From Caldilineaceae bacterium (GTDB lineage Bacteria; Chloroflexota; Anaerolineae; Caldilineales; Caldilineaceae), in contig JALHQH010000057.1 in assembly GCA_022842065.1 (NCBI GenBank), positions 14,640 to 78,639 on the forward strand: a stretch of DNA of 64,000 nucleotides, in the 5' to 3' direction. Positions 19,234 to 31,464 of the stretch are shown here, one piece after another (the stretch's first letter is position 1; every line of letters starts with the position of its first letter). The position numbers and the translations under genes are program-made. The notes below the pieces were generated by a model. It worked only from the letters and a program-made list of their open reading frames with translations, was not told the DNA's origin and did not search any database.

Positions 19234-20751
19234 ATGGCTGTGCGCACAGATGAAATCACAGCTTTACTGAAGCAACAAATTTTAAATTTCACCGTTGCCC
19301 CCACGCAGATCGATGTGGGTGAAGTCATGGAAGTCGGTGACGGGATTGCCCTGATCGCCGGTCTGCGCGGTGCAATGGCCGGTGAACTGGTTGAATTTAC
19401 CCGGACCGGCACGATGGCCCAGGTTCAGAATCTCAATGCCGATAATGTCGGTGTCATCATTATGGGTGACTATGCCGGCATTGAAGAAGGTGACCTTGTC
19501 CGTAGTACTGGCCGCATTGCCTCGGTTCCTGTCGGCGATGCGATGATCGGGCGTGTCATTAACGCGCTCGGCCAGCCGATTGACGGTAAAGGGCCGATTG
19601 CGACCGATAAGTTTCGCAACGTTGAACGCATTGCCCCCGGTGTGATTGCCCGCCAGTCAGTAAAAGAGCCGGTTGCGACCGGTATTACCGCCATCGATGC
19701 CATGATTCCGATTGGCCGTGGCCAGCGTGAGTTGATCATCGGTGACCGCCAGACCGGTAAGACGGCTGTCGCGTTGGACACGATCATCAACCAAAAGGGC
19801 AAAGATCTGATCTGTATCTATGTCGCCATCGGCCAGAAGCGCTCGACGGTGGCACAGGTCGTGGGTACATTGGAAAAGTATGGCGCCATGGAACATACCA
19901 TTGTCGTCGCTGCGACCGCTTCTGACCCGGCGGCGCTCCAGTTCCTTGCCCCTTACGCCGGTTGTGCCATCGGTGAGGAATTCATGGACAATGGCAAACA
20001 TGCTTTGATCGTTTATGATGATCTCTCCAAGCATGCCCAAGCCTATCGCCAGGTTTCACTGCTGCTGAAGCGCCCACCCGGACGCGAAGCTTACCCCGGC
20101 GATGTCTTTTACCTCCACAGCCGCTTACTCGAACGTTCGGCCAAACTCTCTAAAGAAGAGGGTGGTGGTAGTTTGACGGCTTTGCCTGTGATCGAAACCC
20201 AGGCGAACGACGTTTCTGCTTACATTCCGACCAACGTGATTTCGATTACGGATGGTCAGATCTTCTTGGAAAGTGATCTCTTCTACTCTGGTATTCGCCC
20301 TGCGATTAACGTCGGTATCTCTGTGAGCCGCGTGGGTAGTTCGGCGCAAACCAAAGCGATGAAGAGTGTGGCCGGCCGTCTCAAATCTGAACTGAGCCAA
20401 TTCCGTGAGTTGGCCGCCTTTGCTCAATTCGGCAGTGACTTGGATGCTACCACCCAGCGTCAGCTTGACCGTGGTTACCGCATTCAAGAGATTCTCAAGC
20501 AGCCTCAATTCCAACCAGTTTCGTTGGATAAACAGGTGATGAGCCTATGGGCAACCGGTAATGGTCTTGTCGATAAGGTTCCGGTTACGCAGGTAAAGCA
20601 ATGGGAGCAGGCGATGCATGCCTACATGGATGCCAATCGTCCAGAAATTGGCCAGAGTATCCTCCGCACTGGTGCATTGGATGAAAATTCGATCAACTCG
20701 CTTCGCTTAGCGCTGCAAGATTTTAATAATTCCTGGGTGCCGGCTGAATAA
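19234..20751 (+). CDS. atpA: F0F1 ATP synthase subunit alpha
   Basis: A 505-residue non-catalytic nucleotide-binding subunit. Walker A is [13 protein letters not shown], the Walker B region is [20 protein letters not shown], and the signature [13 protein letters not shown] is near residue 365. The ATG at 19234 is preferred to the one at 19228 because the GAGGAGG site ends 7 bp upstream of 19234 but only 1 bp from 19228. An AT-rich hairpin follows within the gap to atpG. Confidence 0.96.
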   Translation: MAVRTDEITALLKQQILNFTVAPTQIDVGEVMEVGDGIALIAGLRGAMAGELVEFTRTGTMAQVQNLNADNVGVIIMGDYAGIEEGDLVRSTGRIASVPVGDAMIGRVINALGQPIDGKGPIATDKFRNVERIAPGVIARQSVKEPVATGITAIDAMIPIGRGQRELIIGDRQTGKTAVALDTIINQKGKDLICIYVAIGQKRSTVAQVVGTLEKYGAMEHTIVVAATASDPAALQFLAPYAGCAIGEEFMDNGKHALIVYDDLSKHAQAYRQVSLLLKRPPGREAYPGDVFYLHSRLLERSAKLSKEEGGGSLTALPVIETQANDVSAYIPTNVISITDGQIFLESDLFYSGIRPAINVGISVSRVGSSAQTKAMKSVAGRLKSELSQFRELAAFAQFGSDLDATTQRQLDRGYRIQEILKQPQFQPVSLDKQVMSLWATGNGLVDKVPVTQVKQWEQAMHAYMDANRPEIGQSILRTGALDENSINSLRLALQDFNNSWVPAE

Positions 20752-20761
20752 CATCTAGGTG

Positions 20762-20808
20762 ATAATAAATGGAAAACAATGATTAATTAACTGTTTTCCA
20801 TTTATTAT
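20762..20808 (+). promoter_or_regulatory. AT-rich intra-operon hairpin between atpA and atpG
   Basis: A perfect 17-bp stem (arms 20762-20778 and 20792-20808, 13-nt loop gattaatta-containing) 62 bp before the atpG start. The right arm begins tgttttccatt, shared with the hairpin before atpD. No T-run follows, so it is more likely an mRNA processing or stability element than a full terminator. Confidence 0.65.
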
Positions 20809-20869
20809 TGAGGCATCTCTGCCATAGTATTATTGTCAAGATATTCTATAACAGCGAGGAGTTATCCTC

Positions 20870-21736
20870 TTGGCCAGTACACGTGAAATCCGCCGACGGA
20901 TTAAGTCGGTTCGCAGTATCTCACAGGTTACCAAAGCGATGGAGGCTGTTTCGGCCGCCAAGATGCGCAAAGCACAGTCGCAGGTGTTGGCCACGCGTCC
21001 GTATGCTGAGCGCGCCCGCGAGGTGCTAGCTTATATTGCCCGCCTTGCTGGTACCGAAGTGCATCCGATGATCAAGCCGCGGGCAGTCATCAAGCGCGTG
21101 GGCATCTTGTTAGTCACGGCGGATCGTGGGTTGGCTGGTGGTTTTAATGCCAACGTCATTCGCCATGCCGCTGCCCTAATTCGCGAAAAACGTAAAGCCG
21201 GCGCTGAAGTCGAAGTCGTGACGGTCGGACGCAAGGGGCGTGATTGGTTGCTCCGCTATGATCCCGTGGTGCGCGCCGAGTTTACGAAGATGCCGGATAA
21301 TCCTACCACCTATGACATTGCGCCGGTCATACGGGTCTTGATTGATGACTTCAATCAAGGATACTTCGATGAAGTCTATACAGTTTATACAGACTTTGTT
21401 AACACCATCAAGCAAATTCCGGTTACTCACAAACTTTTGCCGGTGGAGCCCGCAGAAACTTCGGTTGGGATGGCACCAGAGTATGTCTTTGAACCAAGCC
21501 CTGAAGCCGTGTTAAATCAAGTGCTCTTTGGTTTTACCGAAGTGCAAATTCTGCAGGCGCTTTACGAGTCACTTGCCAGTGAACACTCGGCCCGTATGGT
21601 TGCCATGCGCAATGCGACTGATGCTGCCGACGAGATCATTGATAGTTTGACATTGACCTACAATAAAGCCCGCCAAGAAAATGTCACCCGCGAGTTGATG
21701 GATATTATCGGTGGCACTTCAGCAATTGCGCGGTAA
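20870..21736 (+). CDS. atpG: F0F1 ATP synthase subunit gamma
   Basis: A 288-residue central-stalk subunit that rotates inside the alpha3beta3 head. The N-terminal coiled coil starts [20 protein letters not shown] and [15 protein letters not shown]. The C-terminal helix ends with the signature [20 protein letters not shown]. It starts with TTG, about 11 bp after GAGGAG, which implies modest initiation suited to one copy per complex. Hairpins lie both before and after this gene. Confidence 0.95.
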   Translation: MASTREIRRRIKSVRSISQVTKAMEAVSAAKMRKAQSQVLATRPYAERAREVLAYIARLAGTEVHPMIKPRAVIKRVGILLVTADRGLAGGFNANVIRHAAALIREKRKAGAEVEVVTVGRKGRDWLLRYDPVVRAEFTKMPDNPTTYDIAPVIRVLIDDFNQGYFDEVYTVYTDFVNTIKQIPVTHKLLPVEPAETSVGMAPEYVFEPSPEAVLNQVLFGFTEVQILQALYESLASEHSARMVAMRNATDAADEIIDSLTLTYNKARQENVTRELMDIIGGTSAIAR

Positions 21737-21796
21737 CGTCACTCTTGTCAAGTAAAAATGATTAGTCTTTGGGGTAGCATAACTGCCTGAGTAAAA

Positions 21797-21826
21797 TAAT
21801 AATTAATTGTTTTCCATTAATTATTA
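21797..21826 (+). promoter_or_regulatory. AT-rich intra-operon hairpin between atpG and atpD
   Basis: A perfect 11-bp stem (taataattaat / attaattatta) closes an 8-nt loop tgttttcc, 32 bp before the atpD start. The loop sequence reappears in the arm of the hairpin before atpG. Confidence 0.6.
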
Positions 21827-21849
21827 ACTAGATACCAAGAATTTATTAA

Positions 21850-23264
<1,415 letters not shown>

Positions 23265-23265
<1 letters not shown>

Positions 23266-23702
23266 TGCACATGAGCATTCTGGTTGATATTGTCACACCG
23301 GAGCGTCAATTGCTCTCAGAAGAAGTCGATATGGTGACCATTCCGGGGATCGACGGGCAAATGGGGATCTTGCGTGGTCATGTGCCGTTGCTCACCACCC
23401 TTGATATCGGCGAAATTGTTCTCCATACCAAGAGTGGTGATCGCCACATTGCGGTTGGTGGCGGTGTCGTCGAGGTGCGGCCAAACAAGGTAACCATCAT
23501 GGCCGAGAGCGCCGAGCGCGCGGAGGACATTGATCTACAACGCGCTGAGGCAGCCAAGCAACGCGCAAACGATTCACTTGCAGGGGCGGGGCCACGTCGC
23601 GACCCAAATGCAATTCTGGCGTTACGCCGGAGCAATCTCCGTTTGAAGGTTGCCCGCAAACGGCGCGCGCGCGGCGCACATTTCGAAGGCGATGAGCAAT
23701 AG
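23265..23702 (+). CDS. atpC: F0F1 ATP synthase subunit epsilon
   Basis: A 145-residue subunit of the rotor foot. The N-terminal beta sandwich ([37 protein letters not shown]) is well conserved. The C-terminal helical hairpin is present but ends in an Arg-rich tail ([18 protein letters not shown]). An ATG at 23271 is an alternative start two codons in. It is the last gene of the operon, followed by a terminator 40 bp on. Confidence 0.92.
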
Positions 23703-23742
23703 GCATATAGCTGTTGCATTGCTGGGATTACAGGTAAACAGA

Positions 23743-23774
23743 AGCCGGGTTTCCGTTAGGGAACCCGGCTTTTT
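23743..23774 (+). terminator. Rho-independent terminator of the atp operon
   Basis: A stem agccgggtt/aacccggct extended by cc/gg, a short loop, then T5. It lies 41 bp after the atpC stop. Confidence 0.9.
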
Positions 23775-23949
23775 GCCATAAAATGGCCTATTTGTTGTTA
23801 TATCGTGAGATCGATTGCACGAATTGCTGCCTTTGCGTTACACTATAGACAGTTGCTCTTGGAGCGCTGATTTTTCCTTAACACGACCGCTGCGCCAGAC
23901 TTTTTAATCAGGGCGACATCTGGTTGATGTGATAATAAAGTAGTTAGAT

Positions 23950-24975
23950 ATGTTTGAAAAACACATTGGAATAGATCTCGGCACGGTTAACGTGTTGGTA
24001 CATGTCAAGGGTCGTGGGATTGTCATGCACGAGCCATCTGTTGTTGCGATTCGTCTACGCGACAACACCATGGTCGCTGTTGGGCATGAAGCTTATGATA
24101 TGTTGGGACGCACACCAGAAAGTATTGAAGTCGCGCGCCCGATTCGGGATGGTGTGATTGCTGACTTTGTTGTCACTGAAGGAATGCTTCGTTATTTTAT
24201 CCAAGCCATTGTTGGTAACCAGAATCCGCTCTTTCGTAACCTCTTTAAGCCAAAAGTGATGATTAGCACTCCACGGGGCGTCACCAGCGTGGAAGAGCGC
24301 GCTGTGCACGATGCCGCCATGCAGGCTGGTGCTGGCGCGGCTTATCTGATTCCCGAACCACTTGCCGCGGCTTATGGGGCCGGTTTGCCGATTGGGACAC
24401 CTACCGGCAATATGGTGGTTGACATGGGCGGGGGCACAACCGAGGCAGCTGTCGTTTCGATGTATGACATTGTGGTCTGGAGTAGCGTGCGTGTTGGCGG
24501 TAATCGCTTTGATGAGTCGATCGTCAACTATGTGCGCAAAAAGTACAATCTGTTAATCGGCGAGCAGACCGCAGAAGAGATCAAAATTGCGATTGGCAGT
24601 GCCCTGCCGCTGGAAGATGAGCGCCAGATGGAGGTGCGTGGGCGCGATCAGGTAACGGGGCTACCAAAGATCATCCAGATCAACAGCAGCGAAGTCACCG
24701 AGGCCATCTCCGAACCGTTACAGGCTGTTGTCAGCACGGTACGCGCAACATTGGAAAAGACCCCACCCGAATTAGCCGCTGATATTATTGACCGTGGTAT
24801 GGTGTTGACTGGTGGCGGCGCGCAACTGCGCAGTGTGGCGCAACTGCTGACGCAGGAGACGGGGGTGCCCTGTTATGTTGCAGAAAATCCAATCGCCTGT
24901 GTTGCTTTGGGCGCTGGACGTGCCCTGGAAAATTATGAAATTATGCGGCGTAGCCTACCAATCGTGCCAAACTAG
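23950..24975 (+). CDS. mreB: MreB/Mbl rod-shape-determining protein
   Basis: A 341-residue bacterial actin that polymerises under the membrane and guides cell-wall synthesis. Actin-fold nucleotide motifs are phosphate-1 [16 protein letters not shown], phosphate-2 [15 protein letters not shown] near residue 157, and adenosine motif [15 protein letters not shown] near residue 286. Length is the family norm. No mreC or mreD follows: it stands alone between the atp operon and ridA, as in several filamentous bacteria. Confidence 0.93.
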   Translation: MFEKHIGIDLGTVNVLVHVKGRGIVMHEPSVVAIRLRDNTMVAVGHEAYDMLGRTPESIEVARPIRDGVIADFVVTEGMLRYFIQAIVGNQNPLFRNLFKPKVMISTPRGVTSVEERAVHDAAMQAGAGAAYLIPEPLAAAYGAGLPIGTPTGNMVVDMGGGTTEAAVVSMYDIVVWSSVRVGGNRFDESIVNYVRKKYNLLIGEQTAEEIKIAIGSALPLEDERQMEVRGRDQVTGLPKIIQINSSEVTEAISEPLQAVVSTVRATLEKTPPELAADIIDRGMVLTGGGAQLRSVAQLLTQETGVPCYVAENPIACVALGAGRALENYEIMRRSLPIVPN

Positions 24976-25354
24976 GGTGGCGCTCTGAAAATCCATTCTA
25001 CTTTAACCAGAATGTAAGCCCTTTTTTCACCAACGATGTAAGCATTTTTGACGAACTTTGAGAGTTGAATTACAATTTCAATCATTCTTGTTTGTGCAAT
25101 AGATTTTGCGTGCTTTGTCTTAGCGCTAATTTTTAACGCTAGTGTCTAATAGATACGACAAATAGAGTTGGCACCAAGCGGGCTGCGCATCAGGGGATGC
25201 GCAGTACACGATTGTGCCATGTTAATCTACGTTGTCTATAAGGGTAGTGCGGTAGTCGCGCAAGCGCCTACCATGATTACCATGATCGATATACAACAGA
25301 CAAATGTGACGCAAATTGCAGGGACAAGAAAAACTATTGTTTGAGAGGTATCTG
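24976..25354. other. Intergenic region before ridA
   Basis: About 380 bp, AT-rich, with two agaatgtaagc/gatgtaagc repeats near 25010-25050 but no gene or clear terminator seen. Confidence 0.4.
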
Positions 25355-25738
25355 GTGCAACAGCGCAATATAATTCAAACCCAGCACGCACCTGCTGCTA
25401 TTGGCCCCTATTCCCAAGCGATTCGAGCGGGTGACCTGATCTTTGCCTCCGGCCAGTTAGGCTTGGACCCCGAAACCGGAAAATTACAAGAAGGCGTTGA
25501 GGCGCAAGCGCGCCAAGCGTTATCCAATGTAAAAGCTGTTTTGCAAGCAGCAGGCAGCAGTGTTGATCGCGTCGTCAAGGTGACAATTTTCTTGGCAAGC
25601 ATGAGTGATTTTGCCAAGGTGAATGCGATTTATGGCGAACTATTTAACCACGAGCCGCCGGCACGTAGCACTGTACAAGTTGCTGCGTTACCATTGGGTG
25701 GGTTGGTTGAAATTGAAGTGATCGCACTGGCTACCTAA
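25355..25738 (+). CDS. ridA: RidA family reactive enamine/imine deaminase
   Basis: A 127-residue protein that hydrolyses reactive 2-aminoacrylate-type enamines to ketoacids. Conserved segments are APAAIGPYSQAIRAGDLIFA, SGQLGLDPETGKL and PPARSTVQVAALPLGGLVEI, whose Arg contacts the substrate carboxylate. The GTG at 25355 with a GAGAGG site 6 bp upstream gives the usual family length. A TTG at 25316 would add 13 atypical residues. A 12-bp hairpin without a T-run follows at 25766-25793. Confidence 0.9.
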   Translation: MQQRNIIQTQHAPAAIGPYSQAIRAGDLIFASGQLGLDPETGKLQEGVEAQARQALSNVKAVLQAAGSSVDRVVKVTIFLASMSDFAKVNAIYGELFNHEPPARSTVQVAALPLGGLVEIEVIALAT

Positions 25739-25765
25739 TCACTCGGATAGCCATTCTACGGTGGC

Positions 25766-25793
25766 TGTGCAGATAGCGATAGCTATCTGCACA
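25766..25793 (+). terminator. Hairpin after ridA
   Basis: A perfect 12-bp stem (tgtgcagatagc / gctatctgcaca) with a 4-nt loop, 28 bp after the stop codon. It lacks a T-run, so it may only protect the 3' end. Confidence 0.5.
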
Positions 25794-25993
25794 ACGCAAT
25801 GATCTCGTTTTCTCTTAAAGTGCGTTTTGTTTAAAGGGGTTATTCGCTGGCTGGTAGATACTGACCGGCGAAGTCAAAAAATATCCTGCTTAAACAACCG
25901 CAATTTAGCTCCTTTAAAGGAGCGTTTGTCCGCGTTTCGGTTTGCCACCACTATTGGGGCAATTATTATATTTTATTGGAGGAAATTTTTTGC

Positions 25994-27295
25994 ATGAAGG
26001 CTAACGGTCAAGCACTTGATTTGGCAATGCTGCCAATAACGCAGAATTCGTGGCTTGCAGCGATGGATGAAACCCACCCAATGGCGCTTCTCCTCGATGA
26101 GATCGAAAGTTCGATCCAAGAGCCACAATTTGGGGAGATCCGCACCGGCATTATTGTTGATAAGCGCGCCCATGAAATTTTGGTCGACATCGGCTTTAAG
26201 TCCGAAGGTGTGGTTACCGGTCGCGAGATTGAGCGGATCAGTGATGAATTCCGTTCGCTGCAAATTGGCGATGAGGTGCCTGTCTTCATCATGCGTGAAG
26301 ATCGAGACGGCAACTTTTTGCTCAGCGTCAGCCGTGCCCTGGCCGAAAAGGACTGGGAACGGGCCGAGAATCTCATGCAGAGCCAGGAAATCTTCGACGG
26401 CGCGGTGGAGACCTTTAACCGCGGCGGCGTGATTATTCGCCTGGGCCATGTGCGCGGCTTTGTGCCTGCCAGCCAATTGAGCAGCACCGGCGCTGAAGGG
26501 GGCGCAGAGGTTGAACCCACGGGCGCTGAAGGCGAGGAGCGGTGGGCAAGTTTAATCGGTGAATCGCTCAAGCTCAAAGTAATTGATGTCGATCGCAAGC
26601 GCAATCGCCTGATTCTCTCTGAGCGGTTGGCCATGCGTGACTGGCGCCGTCACCAGAAGGAACAACTGCTGGAGACCCTGAAAGAGGGTGATGCCTGTGT
26701 CGGCATTATCAGCAACCTGGCTGATTTTGGTGCCTTTGTTGATTTGGGTGGGGCTGACGGTCTGATCCACCTGAGTGAACTCAGTTGGAACCGTGTGCTG
26801 CACCCCAATGAGGTGGTTAGTGTCGGTGAAAAGGTTAAAGTACAGATCTTGTCGATTGATCTTGATCGCAAGCGCATCGGTCTTAGCCTGCGGCGCCTGA
26901 TGCCCCAACCATGGGATGTTATCAACGAGCATTACGAAGTCGGCCAAATTGTGCGGGGACGTATCACCAAGCTGGTCAACTTTGGGGCGTTTGCTCGTTT
27001 GGATGAGAATGGGGTCGAAGGGCTTATTCACATTAGTGAGCTTTCCGACCAACGGGTTGCGCACCCGCGTGAAGTGGTGACGGAAGGGCAGGAGTACGAT
27101 CTGCGTATTATCCGCATCGACACCGACAAGCGCCGGATGGGCTTGAGCCTCAAGCAGGCTCTGCCCCAAGATGAGAAGATGGAACTCGACTGGCAGATTG
27201 CACCAAGTGATGAACTGTCGTCAGAAGATGGCGCAATTGATACACCGGTGTTGGTGCCGGCCATGGCTGATCAAGCATTACAGGCGGCCGATTGA
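25994..27295 (+). CDS. Ribosomal protein S1-like protein with four S1 repeats
   Basis: A 433-residue RNA-binding protein built from four S1 beta barrels (roughly residues 38-105, 120-205, 222-292, 307-378), followed by an acidic tail. Repeats 3 and 4 are canonical ([20 protein letters not shown] and [20 protein letters not shown]). Repeat 2 is interrupted by a Gly/Glu-rich loop. E. coli S1 has six repeats; four is common in Firmicutes, Chloroflexota and cyanobacteria. It should help mRNA binding to the 30S subunit. The ATG at 25994 follows GGAGGA by 10 bp. A gctcctttaaaggagc palindrome lies upstream at 25908-25923. Confidence 0.88.
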   Translation: MKANGQALDLAMLPITQNSWLAAMDETHPMALLLDEIESSIQEPQFGEIRTGIIVDKRAHEILVDIGFKSEGVVTGREIERISDEFRSLQIGDEVPVFIMREDRDGNFLLSVSRALAEKDWERAENLMQSQEIFDGAVETFNRGGVIIRLGHVRGFVPASQLSSTGAEGGAEVEPTGAEGEERWASLIGESLKLKVIDVDRKRNRLILSERLAMRDWRRHQKEQLLETLKEGDACVGIISNLADFGAFVDLGGADGLIHLSELSWNRVLHPNEVVSVGEKVKVQILSIDLDRKRIGLSLRRLMPQPWDVINEHYEVGQIVRGRITKLVNFGAFARLDENGVEGLIHISELSDQRVAHPREVVTEGQEYDLRIIRIDTDKRRMGLSLKQALPQDEKMELDWQIAPSDELSSEDGAIDTPVLVPAMADQALQAAD

Positions 27296-27339
27296 GCAAC
27301 CGTACTGTGCTGACTGACCAAACATAATCGTGTACAGGA

Positions 27340-27378
27340 AAAGCGAGGACGCTCTTGATGAGCGACCTCGCTTTTTTC
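27340..27378 (+). terminator. Rho-independent terminator after the S1-like gene
   Basis: A two-stage stem (aagcgagg/cctcgctt outside, gctc/gagc inside) followed by T6, 45 bp after the stop codon. Confidence 0.9.
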
Positions 27379-27594
27379 TTGGCTTGAACCCAACGCAATC
27401 AGGCTATAAGGTGTTGCTGATTTTTGGCGTAAAGGTGGGAACATTGACCCTACTGCAAACGTTGTATGACTGGGTTTTATGTTCGTAATGAAGCTGATAA
27501 CTTTGCCCCCATCTAGCTGGTTGACAAACCCCGCTTAAACTCGGTACAATACAAAGTGTGAATATTTTGTCCCAGTCAATGTATACTTGTCTCT

Positions 27595-27641
27595 GTCACA
27601 AACTAACATTTCATCCAGAGACAAAGATGTTAGTTTATGAC
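27595..27641. repeat. Covarying hairpin family, copy B
   Basis: Arms gtcacaaactaacat (27595-27609) and atgttagtttatgac (27627-27641) pair at 14 of 15 positions. The flanks gtctct and aactgtgggtata match copies A and C, but the stem core is unrelated. It lies about 260 bp upstream of clpC. Confidence 0.7.
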
Positions 27642-27900
27642 AACTGTGGGTATATTTTCATCACACCAATCAGCCTTTCCTCTACTTTGTTCGCTGTTGC
27701 CGTTCCTGCTGCATTGGCACAATATTGAATGATTGTCATCAAGTAAGATTCAGATGCCAACAGACCGCGGATTCAGCTTACGCACGCTAAACAACTTGAT
27801 CTGCAAAGAGGAACTCAAGTTACGGCAGTCAGTTGGTAGTTGTGGTATAGTATGTGTAGCCAACGAGTGTGAGAATCTTCACTGGTTTTGAGGAAGAGAT

Positions 27901-30426
27901 ATGTCAGATAAACTTGATCGTTTTACAAAGCGTGCCCGGCGTGTCTTAACGCTGGCACAAGAGGAGGCACTGCGGCTTAACCATAATTATATCGGCACCG
28001 AGCATCTCTTATTGGGGTTGGTGCGCGAAGAAAATGGTGTTGCTGTAAAGGTATTGCGCGAGCTTGGTGTCGAACCCGGCCAAGTGATCCGTGCGGTTGA
28101 ACGCACCGTTGGTCGTGGCGAACGCGCCCCTTTTGGTAAACCAACGCTGGCGCCCCGCACCAAACGTGTGATCGAGCTTGCGGTTGATGAAGCCCGTTTG
28201 ATGGGTCATCACTATATTGGGACAGAACATCTCTTACTTGGCCTTGTCCGTGAGGGCGAGGGGATTGCCGTTAATGTTCTGCGTGGCTTGGGCATTAATC
28301 TTGATCGGGTGCGTACCCAAACGGCACGCAATCTGCTGCAGAATCAGGCGCAATCCAAGGAAAAGCAGAAGAAAGAATCTAAGACGCCGTTGGTTGATCA
28401 GTTAGGCTATGACCTGACGGCGGCCGCCGAAGAAGGACGCTTGGATCCTGTGATTGGTCGCCACAACGAGATTGAGCGCGTGATTCAGATTTTGAGTCGC
28501 CGTAACAAGAATAACCCAGCCCTGATCGGCGAACCTGGTGTTGGCAAGACGGCGATCATCGAAGGGTTGGCCCAGCGGATCATTGAGGGCAATGTGCCTG
28601 AACCGCTGCTCAACAAGCGCGTGCTGATGCTGGATGTCGGCAGTTTGGTTGCTGGCACTATGTATCGCGGCCAATTTGAAGAGCGCCTCAAAAAGGTGAT
28701 CGAAGAAATTATTACCTCCCAATCAATTCTCTTTATTGACGAGGTACACATGTTGGTCGGGGCCGGTGCCGCCGGTAGTAGTGTGGATGCAGCCAACATT
28801 TTGAAGCCCGCCTTGGGGCGTGGCGAATTACAAGTAATCGGTGCGACAACGCTGGATGAGTATCGCAAATACATCGAGAGCGATGCTGCCCTCGAGCGCC
28901 GTTTCCAACCGGTGATGGTCAATGAGCCATCGGTGGAAGAGACAATTGAGATCCTACGTGGCGTTAAAGTCCGCTACGAAGAGCACCATAAGCTGATTAT
29001 TACCGATGAGGCCCTCAACGCCGCAGCCCACTTTGCTGCCCGTTATGTGCCGGATCGCTTTATGCCCGATAAGGCCATCGACCTGATTGACGAAGCTGGG
29101 AGCCGCGTACGCATGTACAAGGCACCCTATGCTGCTAACCTGCGTGAAACCTTCATGAGTCTCAAGAAATTGCAGAAGATGAAGGATGAAGCGCTAGAGA
29201 CCCAACGCTTTGACGACGCAATCGATCTGCGCTACCGTGAGGTAGAGTTGGAAGCGCGGCTCAATGAGTTGCGCGAAGGTTGGAACGAAGCCGCCAATCA
29301 GCCGAAGGTCAACCCTGAAGATATTGCTGAAGTGGTTGCTATGTGGACGGGTGTGCCGGTCAATCGCATCGCCGGTGAAGAGCGCGAACGTTTGCTAGAG
29401 ATGGAAAAGGTCCTGCGCCAACGCATTATCGGCCAGGATGAGCCACTCAAGGCGATCAGTCGGGCTGTGCGCCGTGCGCGTGCCGGCTTGAAAGATCCCA
29501 AGCGCCCGATTGGCACCTTTATGTTCCTAGGGCCAACCGGTGTGGGTAAATCGTTGACTGCGAAAACCCTGGCTGAATTCCTCTTTGGCAGCGAAGAGGC
29601 GTTGATCAAGCTCGACATGAGCGAGTTCATGGAACGCCACAATGTCAGCCGTTTGGTCGGTGCGCCGCCAGGCTATATTGGCTACGAAGAAGGTGGCCAG
29701 TTGACCGAAGCGGTCCGCCGCCGCCCATACTGCGTGGTGCTGCTTGACGAAATCGAGAAAGCCCACCCCGAAGCCTTTAACATCCTCCTCCAAATCATGG
29801 AAGATGGCTATCTGAGTGATGCCAAAGGCCGCCGCGTTGATTTCCGCAACGCCTTGATCCTGATGACGAGTAACATAGGTGCCAAGTTGATTCAAGGTGC
29901 CAACAAGCTCGGCTTTGCGATCACTGGTGATGAGGAACGGGCGCGCGATCAGGAGTATGACTCGATGAAGGCCAAGGTCATGGATGCGCTCAAGAAGACT
30001 TTCCGCCCTGAGTTCATCAACCGCCTGGATGGGGTGATGGTCTTCCGCAGTTTGGCCCGTGATGAAATTGCGCAAATCGTTGAACTCGAATTGCGCCCGT
30101 TACGCATCCAGATGACGGAGCATGAGATCGAACTGATCTTCACCGAGGCGGCTCGTATGGCGATTGGTGATGCTGGTTTTGATCCCGAATATGGTGCCCG
30201 TCCGCTCCGCCGTGTCATCCAGAATCAGATTCAGGATCCGTTGAGCGAAGCACTGCTCAGTGAACGCTTTAACGCCGGTGACACCATCCAGGTTGATTAC
30301 CAGGATGTGGTCAACGCCGACGGCAAGACGAAGAAGGAATTTGTCTTTGATGCGATTGACCACAAAGAGGTTGATCTACCCGAAGATGCGGAAACCACCG
30401 CTGCCCTTGAAGCGCTCTTGCAGTAA
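27901..30426 (+). CDS. clpC: ClpC-type AAA+ unfoldase
   Basis: An 841-residue Hsp100 protein that unfolds substrates for ClpP. It has two N-terminal Clp_N repeats (residues 3-145, each with [19 protein letters not shown] cores), AAA-1 with Walker [12 protein letters not shown] and Walker [16 protein letters not shown], a UVR-like coiled middle segment (about 420-450), then AAA-2 with Walker [13 protein letters not shown] and [17 protein letters not shown]. The middle segment identifies ClpC rather than ClpA or ClpB. No clpP is nearby. A strong terminator follows. Confidence 0.95.
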   Translation: MSDKLDRFTKRARRVLTLAQEEALRLNHNYIGTEHLLLGLVREENGVAVKVLRELGVEPGQVIRAVERTVGRGERAPFGKPTLAPRTKRVIELAVDEARLMGHHYIGTEHLLLGLVREGEGIAVNVLRGLGINLDRVRTQTARNLLQNQAQSKEKQKKESKTPLVDQLGYDLTAAAEEGRLDPVIGRHNEIERVIQILSRRNKNNPALIGEPGVGKTAIIEGLAQRIIEGNVPEPLLNKRVLMLDVGSLVAGTMYRGQFEERLKKVIEEIITSQSILFIDEVHMLVGAGAAGSSVDAANILKPALGRGELQVIGATTLDEYRKYIESDAALERRFQPVMVNEPSVEETIEILRGVKVRYEEHHKLIITDEALNAAAHFAARYVPDRFMPDKAIDLIDEAGSRVRMYKAPYAANLRETFMSLKKLQKMKDEALETQRFDDAIDLRYREVELEARLNELREGWNEAANQPKVNPEDIAEVVAMWTGVPVNRIAGEERERLLEMEKVLRQRIIGQDEPLKAISRAVRRARAGLKDPKRPIGTFMFLGPTGVGKSLTAKTLAEFLFGSEEALIKLDMSEFMERHNVSRLVGAPPGYIGYEEGGQLTEAVRRRPYCVVLLDEIEKAHPEAFNILLQIMEDGYLSDAKGRRVDFRNALILMTSNIGAKLIQGANKLGFAITGDEERARDQEYDSMKAKVMDALKKTFRPEFINRLDGVMVFRSLARDEIAQIVELELRPLRIQMTEHEIELIFTEAARMAIGDAGFDPEYGARPLRRVIQNQIQDPLSEALLSERFNAGDTIQVDYQDVVNADGKTKKEFVFDAIDHKEVDLPEDAETTAALEALLQ

Positions 30427-30452
30427 ATTAGCTGTCATCCTATAAATTTGAT

Positions 30453-30488
30453 AAACCCGGCATCTGCACAGATGCCGGGTTTATTTTT
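30453..30488 (+). terminator. Rho-independent terminator of clpC
   Basis: A perfect 14-bp stem (aaacccggcatctg / cagatgccgggttt), a 2-nt loop and then a T-rich tail (attttt), 26 bp after the stop. Confidence 0.9.
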
Positions 30489-30567
30489 GCCAATTTGGCT
30501 AATTACTCGATTCCACGTATCATGTACCGACAAGGTTCATCGATATCACACAACAGGGAGGCAACGC

Positions 30568-31464
30568 ATGGCGGAACGAGTCGGCTTTATTGGGTTAGGC
30601 ATCATGGGTATGGGGATGGCGCGCAATTTGCGCAAGGCTGGTTTTGAATTACAAGTCTGGAACCGCACGGCCAGCAAAGCCGAATCACTGGTTGCCGAAG
30701 GCGCAACTGTTGGGGCGACCCCAGCCGAGGTCGCCGCCAATAGTGACATTATCATCACCTGTGTCAGCGATACCCCCGATGTGGAGAAGGTGATCCTCGG
30801 TGAAGATGGCGTGATTCATGGCGCGAAAGCTGGCGCACTGGTGATTGATTGCAGCACGATCAGCCCCCAAGCGACCCAGACCATTGCTGCCAAACTCGCT
30901 GAGCGCGGCGTGAAGATGCTCGATGCCCCGATCAGCGGCGGCAGTGAAGGCGCGGCCAAAGGTACGCTGAGCATCATGGTCGGCGGTGCCGCCGAGGATT
31001 TTGAGCGCGCCATGGGGGTTTTCCAGGCGATGGGTAAGACGATTACGCTGGTTGGCGGCACCGGTGCCGGCCAGACCGTCAAACTGGTCAACCAAGTCTT
31101 AGTGGTGGGCAACTGTCTGGCCATGTGTGAAGCGCTGTTGCTGGCTCAAGCCGGCGGCGTCGATCTGAAGAAGACCTATGATGCGATCAGCCAGGGGGCG
31201 GCCGGCAGTTGGATGTTTACCAACCGCGGCCCGCAGATTATCAACCGTGACTGGCGCCCGGGTTTTATGGTCTCGCTCCAACAAAAAGATCTGCGCCTGG
31301 TGCTTGAAGCCGCCGATCAGTTGGGGGTGCCACTGCCCGGCACCGGCCTGATCTTCCAACTCTACCGCACCTTGGAAGCCCAAGGGCTGAGCCACGAAGG
31401 CAATCATGCCCTCGTCAAAGCCCTGGAGCATCTGGCCGGTTTTGAGGTCGGTGGGCAGGCGTAA
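30568..31464 (+). CDS. NAD(P)-dependent beta-hydroxyacid dehydrogenase (GarR/GlxR/MmsB family)
   Basis: A 298-residue oxidoreductase. The Rossmann motif is VGFIGLGIMGMGMARNLRKA. The substrate-binding signature ISGGSEGAAKGTLSIMVGG lies at about residue 120, the catalytic Lys segment GQTVKLVNQVLV near 169, and KDLRLVLEAADQLGVPLP near the C-terminus. Family members reduce tartronate, glyoxylate or succinic semialdehyde, or oxidise 3-hydroxyisobutyrate; the substrate cannot be read from sequence. The ATG at 30568 follows an AGGGAGG site. The stop overlaps the next start by one base. Confidence 0.9.
   Translation: MAERVGFIGLGIMGMGMARNLRKAGFELQVWNRTASKAESLVAEGATVGATPAEVAANSDIIITCVSDTPDVEKVILGEDGVIHGAKAGALVIDCSTISPQATQTIAAKLAERGVKMLDAPISGGSEGAAKGTLSIMVGGAAEDFERAMGVFQAMGKTITLVGGTGAGQTVKLVNQVLVVGNCLAMCEALLLAQAGGVDLKKTYDAISQGAAGSWMFTNRGPQIINRDWRPGFMVSLQQKDLRLVLEAADQLGVPLPGTGLIFQLYRTLEAQGLSHEGNHALVKALEHLAGFEVGGQA

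Larger units (their letters stand above)
27296..27900. other. Intergenic region between the S1-like gene and clpC
   Basis: About 600 bp without a gene. It contains the terminator at 27340-27378, hairpin copy B at 27595-27641, and a possible -10 box (TATAGT at 27846-27851) for clpC. Confidence 0.5.
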
